Shown: positions 31,886 to 42,607, counted from the stretch's first letter. The stretch is 64,000 bases of DNA from Nostoc sp. S4 (GCA_029379225.1 JAQYWR010000008.1:62001-126000), one strand, 5' to 3'. A program made the numbers and translations. Notes: generated by a model from the letters alone, not told the origin.

Positions 31886-32335
31886 ATGTCTCAACGCAGG
31901 TTGCCTAAAGGTAGTAGTGCCAGTTCAGTTGCTTTAGAACCAGAAGTTGCGATCGCAATTATTGGACTATTTTCTGCTGCTGCTGATGGTGAAGGTATTT
32001 CTTCTGTGGAAGAATATGCTTTGAGTGAATTTCTTAGTCAAGTTGACTTATTTGAAGATTACTCTGATGAAGACTTTGAAGAATTGACCGAGAGAGTCGT
32101 TAACTTGATTGAAGAAGAGGAATCTGAAGATTTAGTTGCCCAAGCGATTGAATCTTTACCAAATAGAGCTTATCGAGAAGCTGCATACATCGCAGCTATT
32201 TTAGTAGTAGGGATTGACGAAGAAGTACCCGAAATTGAACAAGATTATATCTCTGAACTTCAGGAAGCCTTAAGAATTTCAGACGAACGAGCCCAAGAAC
32301 TTATTGACGGAGTATTTGAGGAAGAAGAGGAGTAA
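31886..32335 (+). CDS. TerB-like acidic protein
   Basis: MSQRRLPKGSSASSVALEPEVAIAIIGLFSAAADGEGISSVEEYALSEFL; AAAGD-type motif; AAAAGGA RBS upstream of 31886. Confidence 0.75.
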   Translation: MSQRRLPKGSSASSVALEPEVAIAIIGLFSAAADGEGISSVEEYALSEFLSQVDLFEDYSDEDFEELTERVVNLIEEEESEDLVAQAIESLPNRAYREAAYIAAILVVGIDEEVPEIEQDYISELQEALRISDERAQELIDGVFEEEEE

Positions 32336-32432
32336 TCTTCTTGGAATAGTAACCTCAGTCATCTAGTAGGATTGTTAATTTGGGGTTGCTAATTGAGAGT
32401 AGGAAATAATTTTGTTTGAATTGAGTTGTTCA

Positions 32433-32463
32433 GATTCCCGACTTGATGAACAAGTTGGGAATC
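32433..32463. terminator. bidirectional hairpin between convergent genes
   Basis: GATTCCCGACTTG-ATGAA-CAAGTTGGGAATC. Confidence 0.55.
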
Positions 32464-32492
32464 TTACAAGTTATTTAAAATCGGTTAATAGT

Positions 32493-33098
32493 CTAGAGTG
32501 AAATTGGTACATTTTTAAATGCGGCTGTATCTGGCACAAAAATGTCCAAATTATTCACACCATCTGGAACTCTTAGCCAGATATAAGCATCTGCGGAGGC
32601 TTGGGGACGTACTTGAAACAAAGAAACGCTTCCTGTTGAGCGGTCGAGAGCAACTCCTTTGTAAGTTACGCTAGTGTCAGGATTGCGGGCTGTTGTACTA
32701 GCAATCGATATGATATTACTACCAACAACTCCGTCTGTAGCAAGCCGACGAATACGCATTTGCACATTTATGACATCACGGTTTCCAGTTTCTGGATCTT
32801 TAATTCGCTTGGCTGAAAGTAACTCCACTTCTGCCTTTTTGCCAAAAGCAGGCTGCATAAATTGACCAGGTTGAATTGCTGAGGTAGTAGCAGTAGTTGG
32901 CGGTGGTGATGCTGTTGGTTGTGTTGAAATTGTAGCTGTAGAACTTGGCACTTGAGTGGGAGTGGTATTGCTTAGTGTATTAGTGTTGGTAGCATTTAGC
33001 GTCTCCCGTAGCGTGAAAACTTCGTAAGCTACATAACCGCTACATCCTAAAGCCAAAGTAGAGAGTAATACAGCCACACTAGATAAAAATGTACTCAC
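32493..33098 (-). CDS. hypothetical membrane-anchored/secreted protein with Ser/Thr/Pro-rich linker
   Basis: 201 aa; N-terminal TM, STP-rich linker, C-terminal beta-rich domain. Confidence 0.65.
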   Translation of the reverse strand: MSTFLSSVAVLLSTLALGCSGYVAYEVFTLRETLNATNTNTLSNTTPTQVPSSTATISTQPTASPPPTTATTSAIQPGQFMQPAFGKKAEVELLSAKRIKDPETGNRDVINVQMRIRRLATDGVVGSNIISIASTTARNPDTSVTYKGVALDRSTGSVSLFQVRPQASADAYIWLRVPDGVNNLDIFVPDTAAFKNVPISL

Positions 33099-33313
33099 AC
33101 CGTTGCCTCGATTTCGTATTTCTGTAAATATAAATTAATTCACCTTTCGATTTTACGATCCGATAAATTATGTTGACACATCCGCGATCGCATTTCTGTT
33201 GGGCAACTTGTCAACATAATTTGTAATTCATAATTCGTGAATTACGAATTAGTAATTATCTGGTCAAACCATCTGACAATTTCTAATCCCCAGTGACCTA
33301 AACCCAGGTAGCA

Positions 33314-34381
33314 TTATAGCCAAGCGCGGTCATATTGAACAGGCCAGAGTTTATCGTGTCCGAGTTGTTTGGCTGCTAGATGCGCCCAATAAGGATTACG
33401 GAGTAGTTCGCGTCCCAACAGCACTATATCAGCTACTTCTGTGCGAATCAGCTGGTCAGCTTGTTCTGGAGATGTAATTAACCCTACTGCTCCTGTATGG
33501 ATATTAGCTTCGCGCCGGATGCGTTGGGCAAATTGAGTTTGATAACCAGGTTTAACTGGTATGTTGATTCCAGGTCTAATGCCCCCTGATGAAGTGTCGA
33601 TGAGATCGACTCCTAGAGACTTAAGTTTGTCACTTAAAGCGATACTTTGCTCAATGTCCCAGCCTTTATCTACCCAGTCAGTGGCGGAAATGCGTACCCA
33701 AAGTGGATATGTCTGAGGCCAAACCTCTCGGATTCCTCGAACGACTTCTGTTAACAAACGAGTTCGGTTTTCAAAGCTACCACCATAATCATCTTGACGA
33801 CGGTTAGAAAGGGGTGAGAGAAACTGGTGTAATAGATAACCGTGGGCAGCATGGATTTCAACTACCTTGAAACCAGCTTCTAGAGAACGTTTGGCAGCTT
33901 GGATGAAGGCATTAATCACTTGTTGAATTCCCTCAAGACTTAGGGCTTCAGGCACAGGGCTATCTTTGCTAAAAGCGATCGCACTACTCGAAACCAAAGG
34001 ACGCCAACCTTCCTGAGATTCATCGAGTACTTTTCCTCCCTTACTCGGTTTAGCAGTACTGGCCTTTCTGCCTGCATGAGCAAGTTGAATACCTGCAACA
34101 GCTCCAAAGTTATGAATCAATGCCACAGTTTTGGCTAAAGCTTGTATATGTGCATCTGACCAAATGCCCAAATCTTGCGGGCTAATCCGTCCACGTGGTT
34201 CCACAGCTGCGGCTTCTGTTAACACGATACCTGCACCGCCAACTGCACGAGAAGCTAGATGCACCATATGCCAATCATTAGCATATCCGTTTGTACTCGA
34301 ATATTGACACATCGGTGAAACAGCGATGCGGTTGCGAAAAGTAACTTCACGAATCCTGAATGATTCAAACAGGTGTGGCAT
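33314..34381 (-). CDS. NADH:flavin oxidoreductase / Old Yellow Enzyme (YqjM-like)
   Basis: RNRIAVSPMCQYSS, GIQLAHAGRKAST, HAAHGYLLHQFLSP. Confidence 0.95.
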   Translation of the reverse strand: MPHLFESFRIREVTFRNRIAVSPMCQYSSTNGYANDWHMVHLASRAVGGAGIVLTEAAAVEPRGRISPQDLGIWSDAHIQALAKTVALIHNFGAVAGIQLAHAGRKASTAKPSKGGKVLDESQEGWRPLVSSSAIAFSKDSPVPEALSLEGIQQVINAFIQAAKRSLEAGFKVVEIHAAHGYLLHQFLSPLSNRRQDDYGGSFENRTRLLTEVVRGIREVWPQTYPLWVRISATDWVDKGWDIEQSIALSDKLKSLGVDLIDTSSGGIRPGINIPVKPGYQTQFAQRIRREANIHTGAVGLITSPEQADQLIRTEVADIVLLGRELLRNPYWAHLAAKQLGHDKLWPVQYDRAWL

Positions 34382-34457
34382 CGGTATTGATTCCTTCTGT
34401 TGCTAGCTGAAAGAAATTCTAAATAGGTTTGCAGCATCAACTCAAAAAGCGAGCTTT

Positions 34458-34542
34458 ATTACAGCACTTTTCAGGTATTTAGACCCGGAATCAGACACAA
34501 AGTTGGAAGTGATGTAGTTTAATTACTTGAAAAGCGCTGTAA
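34458..34542. repeat. MITE-like element
   Basis: ATTACAGCACTTTTCAGGTATTTAGAC / TTTACAGCGCTTTTCAAGTAATTAAAC terminal IR. Confidence 0.6.
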
Positions 34543-34629
34543 AACGCTAGTTTCCTGCGTCCGTAGAGTGGCTATCAGTAATTAGGTCACTGTACTTTTT
34601 ACACCTCATTATCATGATTGGCTATGGAG

Positions 34630-34878
34630 TTAAATACTTTTTGAATCACTACCGCGATCGAGACTGATATGAATCGGCTTAGAATCAGGCTTTTCGCTTT
34701 GCAATTCCCAGATATCGTATTTTACTTGTTCTTGATCCACCAATAACTGTATATGTTCTGGTAATTTAGTTGTTTGCCAAATTGACCAAATTTCTCCATA
34801 TACGCATTCTCTTTCAAGTTGTCCAAAAAACATTGGTTTATTCTCCACTAGTGTTGTAGTTAAACAATTTAATTGCAT
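34630..34878 (-). CDS. hypothetical protein
   Basis: 82-aa ORF between repeats, composition compatible with coding. Confidence 0.4.
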   Translation of the reverse strand: MQLNCLTTTLVENKPMFFGQLERECVYGEIWSIWQTTKLPEHIQLLVDQEQVKYDIWELQSEKPDSKPIHISLDRGSDSKSI

Positions 34879-36029
34879 AGTATTTGTAATGAACTAAATC
34901 AGAGAAGATCTAAAAAATAATAGATAATCAATAGGTATAATTTTTAAACTTATTGATTCTTTAAATACCTATTTTCTACAGCAGAATTAATAACTATTAT
35001 TGCAATGACAGTTATTAATTCCATAAAAAGTTAATAAAGATGATAGAATTTAAAATTAATGATTCTTATAGCAATACGCTTTGATTTTTAAACTTATTAA
35101 CTCCCAGCAGAAGTAGTGACTGCAGGGATAGAAGTTTCCTTGATGAGCAACTGCCATCAAGTGGGGTTAGGAATCAGCCTTTTGAGGTGTACGGAGTTTT
35201 TTAGATAAAATAGCAGTCATAGATAACATTCAAATTATTAGTGATATTTTGTTGAATTTGAGCCTGTTGATAAAGAAATGTCAAGAACAAGAACGCGGTA
35301 ACTGCATAATTAGAATGATGGTTTATGTGATTTTGAAACACCTCAGAACATCAATTTTCAACTTCATAATTATTTACAAATAGCCTCTGACATTAAGCTA
35401 TTTATTAATTAACAAAAGTGAATTGATGATTATGTATATTAAGTAGGTAATAAATTAAGCTATTAAGCATTGAATTTGTACTTGTATGGTTGGGCTTTAC
35501 AGCGATCGCCTGTTTGGCGACAAGTCCCCGTATCTTGGCGACTGCACCTAATGCATTTACCAATAGTTCTCAAGCTGGACTGCGAGCGAGTATTTTCATG
35601 GTTACTTTGGTATCTTTTTACGTATCAAGTGTATGTAATCATGAGTTTGCTGGAGCGATCGCCAATGTAGACGACCTTCGTCATCCAGGGGAAATGGATT
35701 TTTGATATTATCATACGGCAAATCGATAAACTTACCGTACGATATATTTATCACACTTGCATAAATTGTGCTAAAAAACAAGAGATGACTGAAAATTTCT
35801 TTATAGAAGTTAATAAAATTTGGCGCAGCCTGACAAAGATTAGAAATTCGTCTGCCACAATTGCAATGGCAGACAGAACTATCCCAAACTTACTCAATGG
35901 TATGATGAATTTTCTGGACGACCGTCCCTGCACGTGACAAAACCAGAGTCCTAAAAACTCAAACCTCGTCTGGTCTGTCAGTCCAGTAGTTTTAGCAATA
36001 CAATCGGGTTTCAAAAAACCTTTTATAGT

Positions 36030-37001
36030 GTGTTAGGTATTCTGATAGTTCTTCTATCCTCCTTTGTTTTGGCGTTCCACAATGTTACTGTCCGAGTTTT
36101 ATTTTCAGAACATCTCGTAGTGAGTTTATTTTTAGTCGGTGGCTACGTTAAACCGGATTTGCAAAATTCATTCTTGCTGATGTTCATGCGAATGCTACTG
36201 GTGGTTCCACTTATGGGATTTCTAGCATTCAAGCTATATCCATCTACTCTCAAAGAATTTCAAGACTTATTCACTCGCCAATACCGCGATGTTCTGATTC
36301 AAGCGTTTAGCTGTGGAGGGCTGATGTTTGTCTACATTGCCTTACTCTACATTGCTATTGGCTTAATTCCCACTGGAATTGCTACGACCCTTTTCTTTAT
36401 CTATCCCGTGTTTACAGCGTTGCTATCCTGGAAGTTTTTTGGCCAACGCCCTACATTCTTCCGTTGGCTGGTAATAGGAATTATTTTAGTGGGTTGCGTT
36501 CTTGTTATTCCCAAATCTTCTATAAACCACAGCAACCATACCATTGTGGTTGGCATTTTCGCCAGTGTTAGTGCTGGAATTATTTATGCTTTCTATAACG
36601 TCATCGCCCAAAAATGTTTAGAAAAATTTCATCCAGTTCCTTTCACTTGGATCAGTTTTGCTTCTACACTGCTACTCTCCGGTGTTAGCTTAGTATTTTG
36701 GCCAGTTCCCAGCACCCAACTTGACTGGACACCTCTGTGGATTGGTAGCATCTTTTCGGGTTTGGTCAGCTTTATCGGTCACACTCTGAATAATTTGGGG
36801 ATTCGGATGATTGGCGCAACTACCGCATCAATAGTCGGTTCAAGCAGTCCTGCGTTGACAGCGATAGTCGCGTGGGGAACGATTAGCGAAACCTTAAACT
36901 TGACTCAAATTATCGGGATTAGTATTGTCACATTTGGCATTGCTTTGCTTAGTGGAGAAAGCTTTTTTCAATCACTCCAAATTAGGAGGATTAGGGACTA
37001 G
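36030..37001 (+). CDS. EamA/DMT family transporter
   Basis: 323 aa, about 10 TM segments; exact start uncertain. Confidence 0.88.
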   Translation: MLGILIVLLSSFVLAFHNVTVRVLFSEHLVVSLFLVGGYVKPDLQNSFLLMFMRMLLVVPLMGFLAFKLYPSTLKEFQDLFTRQYRDVLIQAFSCGGLMFVYIALLYIAIGLIPTGIATTLFFIYPVFTALLSWKFFGQRPTFFRWLVIGIILVGCVLVIPKSSINHSNHTIVVGIFASVSAGIIYAFYNVIAQKCLEKFHPVPFTWISFASTLLLSGVSLVFWPVPSTQLDWTPLWIGSIFSGLVSFIGHTLNNLGIRMIGATTASIVGSSSPALTAIVAWGTISETLNLTQIIGISIVTFGIALLSGESFFQSLQIRRIRD

Positions 37002-37030
37002 GAATTAGATATTGGGGACTAAAAATTAAT

Positions 37031-37229
37031 ATATAGCAATCCTGAATCATTTGTGAGAAAACACGTAAAAGACAACTTAGTTTAATTTCTAACTCTTTTT
37101 GTACGTTTTTTTTTGGACACAACCCCTATAAAATCGTTTGTTTTAGTCATAAATTAATTGTCAAATTTTTGACTTGCTAGCAGAAAATGAGTATAGTGTT
37201 TTCTCATGATTCACTTAGGATTGCTATAT
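37031..37229. repeat. MITE-like element
   Basis: ATATAGCAATCCTGAATCATTTGTGAGAAAACAC / ATATAGCAATCCTAAGTGAATCATGAGAAAACAC terminal IR, about 34 bp. Confidence 0.65.
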
Positions 37230-37250
37230 CTATCTAAATTGGTAATAACA

Positions 37251-37637
37251 ATGACTTCAGTAAATGACCTTAGCATTGTAGCTGAACTGACTGATTTATA
37301 TCTTCAATATGAAGAAGCCCTTTGTAACAACAATTTAGAAGTGATGGATAAATTGTTTTGGGATGCACCGGAAGTGGTGCGATTTGGGGTAACAGAAAAT
37401 CTCTATGGCAGCGATGAAATTCGTAACTTTCGCCAAAATCGACCAAATCCGAAAATAGAGCGAGAAATCTCGAATCTTAAAGTTGTAACATTTGGAAAAG
37501 ATACAGCAACTGTGACTTTAGAGTTTCGCCGCATTATTAATGGTGTAGAGCGTTACGGGCGACAAAGCCAGACTTGGTACAAGTTTTCCGAAGGATGGAA
37601 AGTCGTTTCAGCACATGTTTCTTTATTACCTGTGTAA
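37251..37637 (+). CDS. AtzH/SnoaL-like (DUF3225-type) protein
   Basis: ELTDLYLQYEEALCNNNLEVMDKLFWDAPEVVRFGVTENLYGSDEIRNFR; start moved to MTSVNDL because the upstream ORF start lies in a repeat. Confidence 0.8.
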   Translation: MTSVNDLSIVAELTDLYLQYEEALCNNNLEVMDKLFWDAPEVVRFGVTENLYGSDEIRNFRQNRPNPKIEREISNLKVVTFGKDTATVTLEFRRIINGVERYGRQSQTWYKFSEGWKVVSAHVSLLPV

Positions 37638-37796
37638 ATGTCTTTTCTACTAATTAAAAATTAGACTTCTTGGATAAATTGAAAAAAGAACCCTACCCCG
37701 CTTTTGACAAAAGTTAAAGTCTCCCCTCTCTGCAAGCAGGGAGGGGCTAGGGTGGGGTATTGTGGAACTTTTACAAGAGGTCTATTGTCATTTCAC

Positions 37797-38681
37797 CTAA
37801 TTTGTTGGGCTGTAACAAGTTTCGTCCTTAGATATTAAACAAAGCTGGTTTTGGCCTAAATCGGTTTTGAATCTCACTTGATAAGTTTCGTTTTCAGCAG
37901 GCAAAGTTTTCGTGTAGTTGTTCGCTCGATCGCACGAAAAGTCACGAGTGAAAGTTCCTCCAGACCAGTTAATTGTCATTGTACTGCCGCTCAAATTGAC
38001 TTTTCCTTTTCGAGATTGAAAAATTTGTTGGTTACAACTGCCGTTCATCACGTTCATAATTCCGGTGAATTCGACTGTTCCGTTCGGCAAAAATTGATAA
38101 GTGAAACGCGAACCGTTCGAGCCGATAAATGTACCACTCGTGTTGTAAGCACTATTTCCAGTATGCGCCCAAACCCATTTTCCAACTAAAGAGGAAATAT
38201 CTCCAACACTGCTGGATGAATTATCCGCATTATTTGCAGCGGTTTCGTTTGCATGGGCGCTGTTGTAAACAGACAGTAAAAGTTTGGCTTCCGGATCGTT
38301 CGGTAAATTTCGCAATTCCCCGACAAATTCTGTGTTAAATGCTTGCCGAACTCGACTTTGTTCATCTTCATTCTTAGCAAGAACTTGCGTATAATTTGAA
38401 ATTATATCGTCTATACTTTTTGTGGTTCCTGCTGGGTCTTTACGATATTCATTTAATTTTAGTGACTGATATTGATTACGCTGTTCTTGAGTGAATTTGG
38501 CTGCAAATGCCCATTCGTAAAAAGCAATAACTTTATCGATATCTGATTTACTAAGAGTTTGGTTTTCAGCTGTTACTAAAACTTTACTTCCGGCAGCTTT
38601 AGCAGGAATATTTATAGTCGCTCCATCCAGCAAAACGACGGATAAAATTAACATGGAAATATATTTTAGTTTGTTCATCAT
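37797..38681 (-). CDS. hypothetical secreted protein
   Basis: 294 aa with signal peptide; C-terminal lipocalin-like beta-rich segment (GSRFTYQFLPNGTVEFTGIMN). Confidence 0.65.
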   Translation of the reverse strand: MMNKLKYISMLILSVVLLDGATINIPAKAAGSKVLVTAENQTLSKSDIDKVIAFYEWAFAAKFTQEQRNQYQSLKLNEYRKDPAGTTKSIDDIISNYTQVLAKNEDEQSRVRQAFNTEFVGELRNLPNDPEAKLLLSVYNSAHANETAANNADNSSSSVGDISSLVGKWVWAHTGNSAYNTSGTFIGSNGSRFTYQFLPNGTVEFTGIMNVMNGSCNQQIFQSRKGKVNLSGSTMTINWSGGTFTRDFSCDRANNYTKTLPAENETYQVRFKTDLGQNQLCLISKDETCYSPTN

Positions 38682-39151
38682 TAGTGTAATTATGCTGCTA
38701 TTTAATCAATTTACTTAGCTAGTAGGTACTTGATATTCAATGTTGCACTTGTAAATATCTGACTAAATAGTTAGATTACCATTAAATTAATTATCAGCAC
38801 TCAAGGTTTACAAATAAGAATAAAAATATATAAGGTTAAATAACTATCGTTACATTAGCTATCTGTTAGGATATATCAAGAGTTAAATCAAGCTATTATA
38901 AATGCCCTTGATGCACTGTAGAAATACAAATTTGTTCAATCTCAAATATTAACAAATGTCTGAAAGCTTGGAGCTTGATTATACAGGATGACCTGACACT
39001 ACAAGAATACTGACCGCCAAAATGGTAAGGACGCTAGATCCTATAAAAGAATTTTGGTTAAAAGCTGCCCATATCATGCTACAGAAATTCGAGTTAGTGC
39101 CAGACATGCAGGAATTTTAAAAACTCTAAAAAATTGAACTTCTTGCGAAAG

Positions 39152-40207
39152 TCAATTTGCTAGCAAATAAATCAGCGCTTCGACTAAAACCTGATTTTGT
39201 TTATCAGTACCAACAGTGATGCGTAATTTATCCTCTAATCCTGGCTGTTTGAAGTAGCGGATTAAAATTCCCTGTTGCTTGAGTTTCTGATAAAGATATT
39301 CAGCATTTGCTGTTGGCGGCTGTGCCAGTAAAAAGTTAGTTTGGGAATCCCAAATATGAAAACCTAATTGTTTCAAGTCTGCTGCTAGCTTAGTTCGCGA
39401 TGCTTTAATTTTTGCCACACAAGCATTTTTATAAGCTTGGTCGGTAATTGCAGCCGTACCAATTGCACAAGCGATCGCATCAATGTTATAGCTATCTTTG
39501 ACTTTAAACAATCCATGCAACAGCTTGGGATTCGCCACCCCAAATCCTAGTCGCAATCCTGCTAACGAATACCCTTTAGAAAGTGTGCGAATCACGATCG
39601 CGTTTTCATATTCTTTTACTAAAGCCAATGCATTCTCTTCCGTAAAATCTACGTATGCTTCATCAATTAATAAAACTCCAGATAACTGGCTGGCTAGTTT
39701 TCGCAAGTCATCTGTTGCCACTACATGCCCCGATGGACTGTTAGGCGAGGCAATGAAGGTTACAGAACCATCGACAGCAATCAGTTCTTTTAACGGTAAA
39801 CTGTAATCCTTGCAGTAAGGAATTTCAGTAATATCCGCATTCTGCATTTGAGCTAATGTTCGATATAGCACGTAAGTTGGTACTGGATAGACTACCTTGC
39901 GTCCGGGTTCTATACAGGCTCGAATGACTACGCTTAACAATTCGTCACTGCCATTTCCCACAATTATCCAATCGCTAGGAACTTCTAATACTTTACTAGC
40001 AGCTTGTCTAAATTCCTCCCCGAAAGGTTCTGGATACCGCCGTAACCATTCTCCATCGATATTGTGCAGCACAGCTAATGCCGCAGGGGAGGGAGGATAG
40101 GGGTTTTCATTACTGTTGAGTTTAATAATCTGGGTACCGCGTTGAGGCTGCTCGCCAGGAATATAGCTAGCCATTGCATCAACATTGGAGCGGAAATACT
40201 TAGTCAT
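39152..40207 (-). CDS. hisC: histidinol-phosphate aminotransferase
   Basis: KLNSNENPYPPSP, LIDEAYVDF, RTLSKGYSLAGLRLGF PLP-lysine motif. Confidence 0.95.
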   Translation of the reverse strand: MTKYFRSNVDAMASYIPGEQPQRGTQIIKLNSNENPYPPSPAALAVLHNIDGEWLRRYPEPFGEEFRQAASKVLEVPSDWIIVGNGSDELLSVVIRACIEPGRKVVYPVPTYVLYRTLAQMQNADITEIPYCKDYSLPLKELIAVDGSVTFIASPNSPSGHVVATDDLRKLASQLSGVLLIDEAYVDFTEENALALVKEYENAIVIRTLSKGYSLAGLRLGFGVANPKLLHGLFKVKDSYNIDAIACAIGTAAITDQAYKNACVAKIKASRTKLAADLKQLGFHIWDSQTNFLLAQPPTANAEYLYQKLKQQGILIRYFKQPGLEDKLRITVGTDKQNQVLVEALIYLLAN

Positions 40208-40341
40208 GCTAATTCATAATTCTGAATTCATAATTCATAATTTACAATTTATATTTTGTTTTCAGATATAGACAATTAAATAAACAATCCCCAAGCTTGA
40301 GCTATGGGGAATACGTCAAAATTAGCGATCGCCACCAGTTA

Positions 40342-40401
40342 TACTAATTCTCTAAACCTAGACGAAATCTGACTTTCTTAATTACAAATTACAAATTGGT
40401 A
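40342..40401. mobile_element. 60-bp MITE, same TIR/TSD class as 10275-10375
   Basis: TACTAATT ... AATTGGTA, flanked by TTA (40339-40341) and TTA (40402-40404). Confidence 0.6.
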
Positions 40402-40870
40402 TTACAGCTACTCGAGCATGTTTGTTAACGTAGTCCACAAATAGTTGCTTCAACCGAGGACTAACACCAGCGTGTTCAAAGAAGCCAAAGCCTACATTTC
40501 GAGCTTTTGATAAAGTTTGCTCTGGCGTTAATCCCTCTTTAACAGCGACACTCAATAATGCAATTCCAGTCGAGCGCATTCCTGCTGCACAATGCACAAC
40601 TGCTGGTTTGGGAATTTGTTCGAGTGTTGTCAGTATTCTGGTAATTAATTCTTCGTTCAGCGCTTCCAGCTTGAGTGGGACATTTGTATAGTGCAATCCC
40701 AATGCTTCCGCTACCCGTTGCTCGTCTTGGGAAAATCCTAACTCATCAGGCGATCGCAGATTTAAAATCGACTTAAAACCTTCTTGACTAGCTTGCTCAA
40801 GCTGTTTTGGTATGACTTGTCCTGTGGTTGTTAAGTTTTCGTTAATTTGTATGGCGTTGATCACATTCAC
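40382..40870 (-). CDS. dual-specificity/protein tyrosine phosphatase-like protein (beta-lactamase hydrolase-like)
   Basis: HCAAGMRSTG (HCx5R); LNLRSPDELGFSQDE. Confidence 0.88.
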   Translation of the reverse strand: MNVINAIQINENLTTTGQVIPKQLEQASQEGFKSILNLRSPDELGFSQDEQRVAEALGLHYTNVPLKLEALNEELITRILTTLEQIPKPAVVHCAAGMRSTGIALLSVAVKEGLTPEQTLSKARNVGFGFFEHAGVSPRLKQLFVDYVNKHARVAVIPICNL

Positions 40871-41166
40871 TCCTTTGAACTTTCTCGGCTCTTCTCGCTT
40901 AATAAATACTTCTTAGAGCAAGCCTTGAGAATATATTTTAATAAGCACAACAAAATTTGCCAAATATTAGAAGTTATTGCTTGATTACTTCTGAATTTGC
41001 CTTTTGGGTTGATTATTTTATTGCTCTATCCATAATATACGGTTTGTCGATAGATTTACTGTAAATTAAAATATGTTATATATAATAAAAATAAATTTAC
41101 TATTATTTATATTTTGGGCGAATTTGATATTCTCAAAGGCATGTAATAAAAGCCAACCTTAAAACT

Positions 41167-41661
41167 ATGAGCAGTAATCAAATATCTCTTCGACCTGCTG
41201 ATGAAAAAGATGTGTGGATGCTGAGTGCAATTCATATTGCTGCTATCAAAGCTCTTCCTGCAACTTTTTATACCGAAGAAGAACTTTTAGCTTGGCGTAA
41301 TAACCGCAACCAGCCTGACGGTTCAAAAATATTAAAAAATATGAAACTAGAATCTTTGTGGGTTGCAATCGAGGGAGATGTTCTTATGGGTTTTGCTAGC
41401 TTCGTTGTTGATGAACTAATTGGGTTATACGTCCATCCTAAACATCAAGGTAAAGGTATTGGGCGTGCCTTAGTCAAACATTTTTGCGAGCAAGCAAGCG
41501 AGCAAGGTATAGATAAGGTAATTACAACTGCTAGCCTTTATGCTGAAGCGTTTTATTTACGACTGGGATTTACTGTTATCCAAACAGTGCCTCATTATTT
41601 AAGAACTGGGATAGTTGTCCCAGTTACCAAGATGAGTAAAATATTAACTAGCGTTAGGTAA
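41167..41661 (+). CDS. GNAT family N-acetyltransferase
   Basis: LYVHPKHQGKGIGRALVKHFCEQA acetyl-CoA motif. Confidence 0.92.
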   Translation: MSSNQISLRPADEKDVWMLSAIHIAAIKALPATFYTEEELLAWRNNRNQPDGSKILKNMKLESLWVAIEGDVLMGFASFVVDELIGLYVHPKHQGKGIGRALVKHFCEQASEQGIDKVITTASLYAEAFYLRLGFTVIQTVPHYLRTGIVVPVTKMSKILTSVR

Positions 41662-41695
41662 ATAGTATAATAATCAGTCATCATAACTTTAAAAA

Positions 41696-42607
41696 ATGCC
41701 CAATTACACTAGCCAATCTATAGGTTTTGTTTTATTAACACACACAAAGCCGCTACAGATTTACAGACTGATAGATACGTTAAACAGGATGTTCAATTAT
41801 CCAGTAATTGTTTGTCATCATGATTTTTCCAAATGTGATTTATCTGTAGATACTTTGTCAAAAAATGTTTTACTAGTACGCCCTCACGTACAGACAGAGT
41901 GGGCGGGATTTACTCTCGTAGAAGCTACAATTCAGTCACTTCGACTGATGTATGAAGCTACAGATGCACCGGATTGGTTTGTATTACTCAGTGGAGCAGA
42001 CTATCCGATCAAAAGTGCAAGGCAAATATTGGACGATCTAGCTTTAAATTCATACGATGCTTATATTCAGTATGAGCAAATTACATATGAAACTTATAAA
42101 CTTGATTTAAAACCAAATATGTTATGGTTGAAAAATTCTTATCAACGATACTGTACAAAATCTTTTTCTTTTAATTACTTAAAAAAATACTTTGCTCAAC
42201 TGAATATAGAAATTCGTTTAGAACACCCTTTATTAACAAAAGCTTTTCTGCCTTTTTCAAATAAACTTGCTTGCTTCAGTGGAAGTCAATGGTTTTGTGC
42301 TAATCGGAAAGCTGCTGAGTACATTATCGATTTCCACAGTCAAAAAAATGGTGTAACTTTGTATTACCAGAAACTAAAGTATACCGATGAGTCATATTTT
42401 CAAACTATACTTGCTAATGCACCTCACCTAAAATTAAAAAATGACCGTCGGCGATATATTGATTGGTCAACAGGAGGCCCTCATCCAAAAGTATTGTTAA
42501 TGGAAGATTTGCCTAATCTGATGGCATCATCTGCTCATTTTGCTCGAAAATTTGACATTAATATAGATAGTAATGTTCTTGATGAACTCGACCGGATTAC
42601 ATCATAG
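41696..42607 (+). CDS. Core-2/I-branching beta-1,6-N-acetylglucosaminyltransferase family
   Basis: DWFVLLSGADYPIKSARQI, GSQWFCANRKAAEYI, DESYFQTIL. Confidence 0.88.
   Translation: MPNYTSQSIGFVLLTHTKPLQIYRLIDTLNRMFNYPVIVCHHDFSKCDLSVDTLSKNVLLVRPHVQTEWAGFTLVEATIQSLRLMYEATDAPDWFVLLSGADYPIKSARQILDDLALNSYDAYIQYEQITYETYKLDLKPNMLWLKNSYQRYCTKSFSFNYLKKYFAQLNIEIRLEHPLLTKAFLPFSNKLACFSGSQWFCANRKAAEYIIDFHSQKNGVTLYYQKLKYTDESYFQTILANAPHLKLKNDRRRYIDWSTGGPHPKVLLMEDLPNLMASSAHFARKFDINIDSNVLDELDRITS

Noticed and set aside
35470-35705. two small overlapping ORFs (MNLYLYGWALQRS..., MGFTAIACLATSP...)
   Set aside because: Could be a remnant, but no motif supports a product; not called as a feature.
35751-36014. 87-aa minus-strand ORF upstream of the EamA gene
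   Set aside because: No RBS or recognisable motif; likely spurious.
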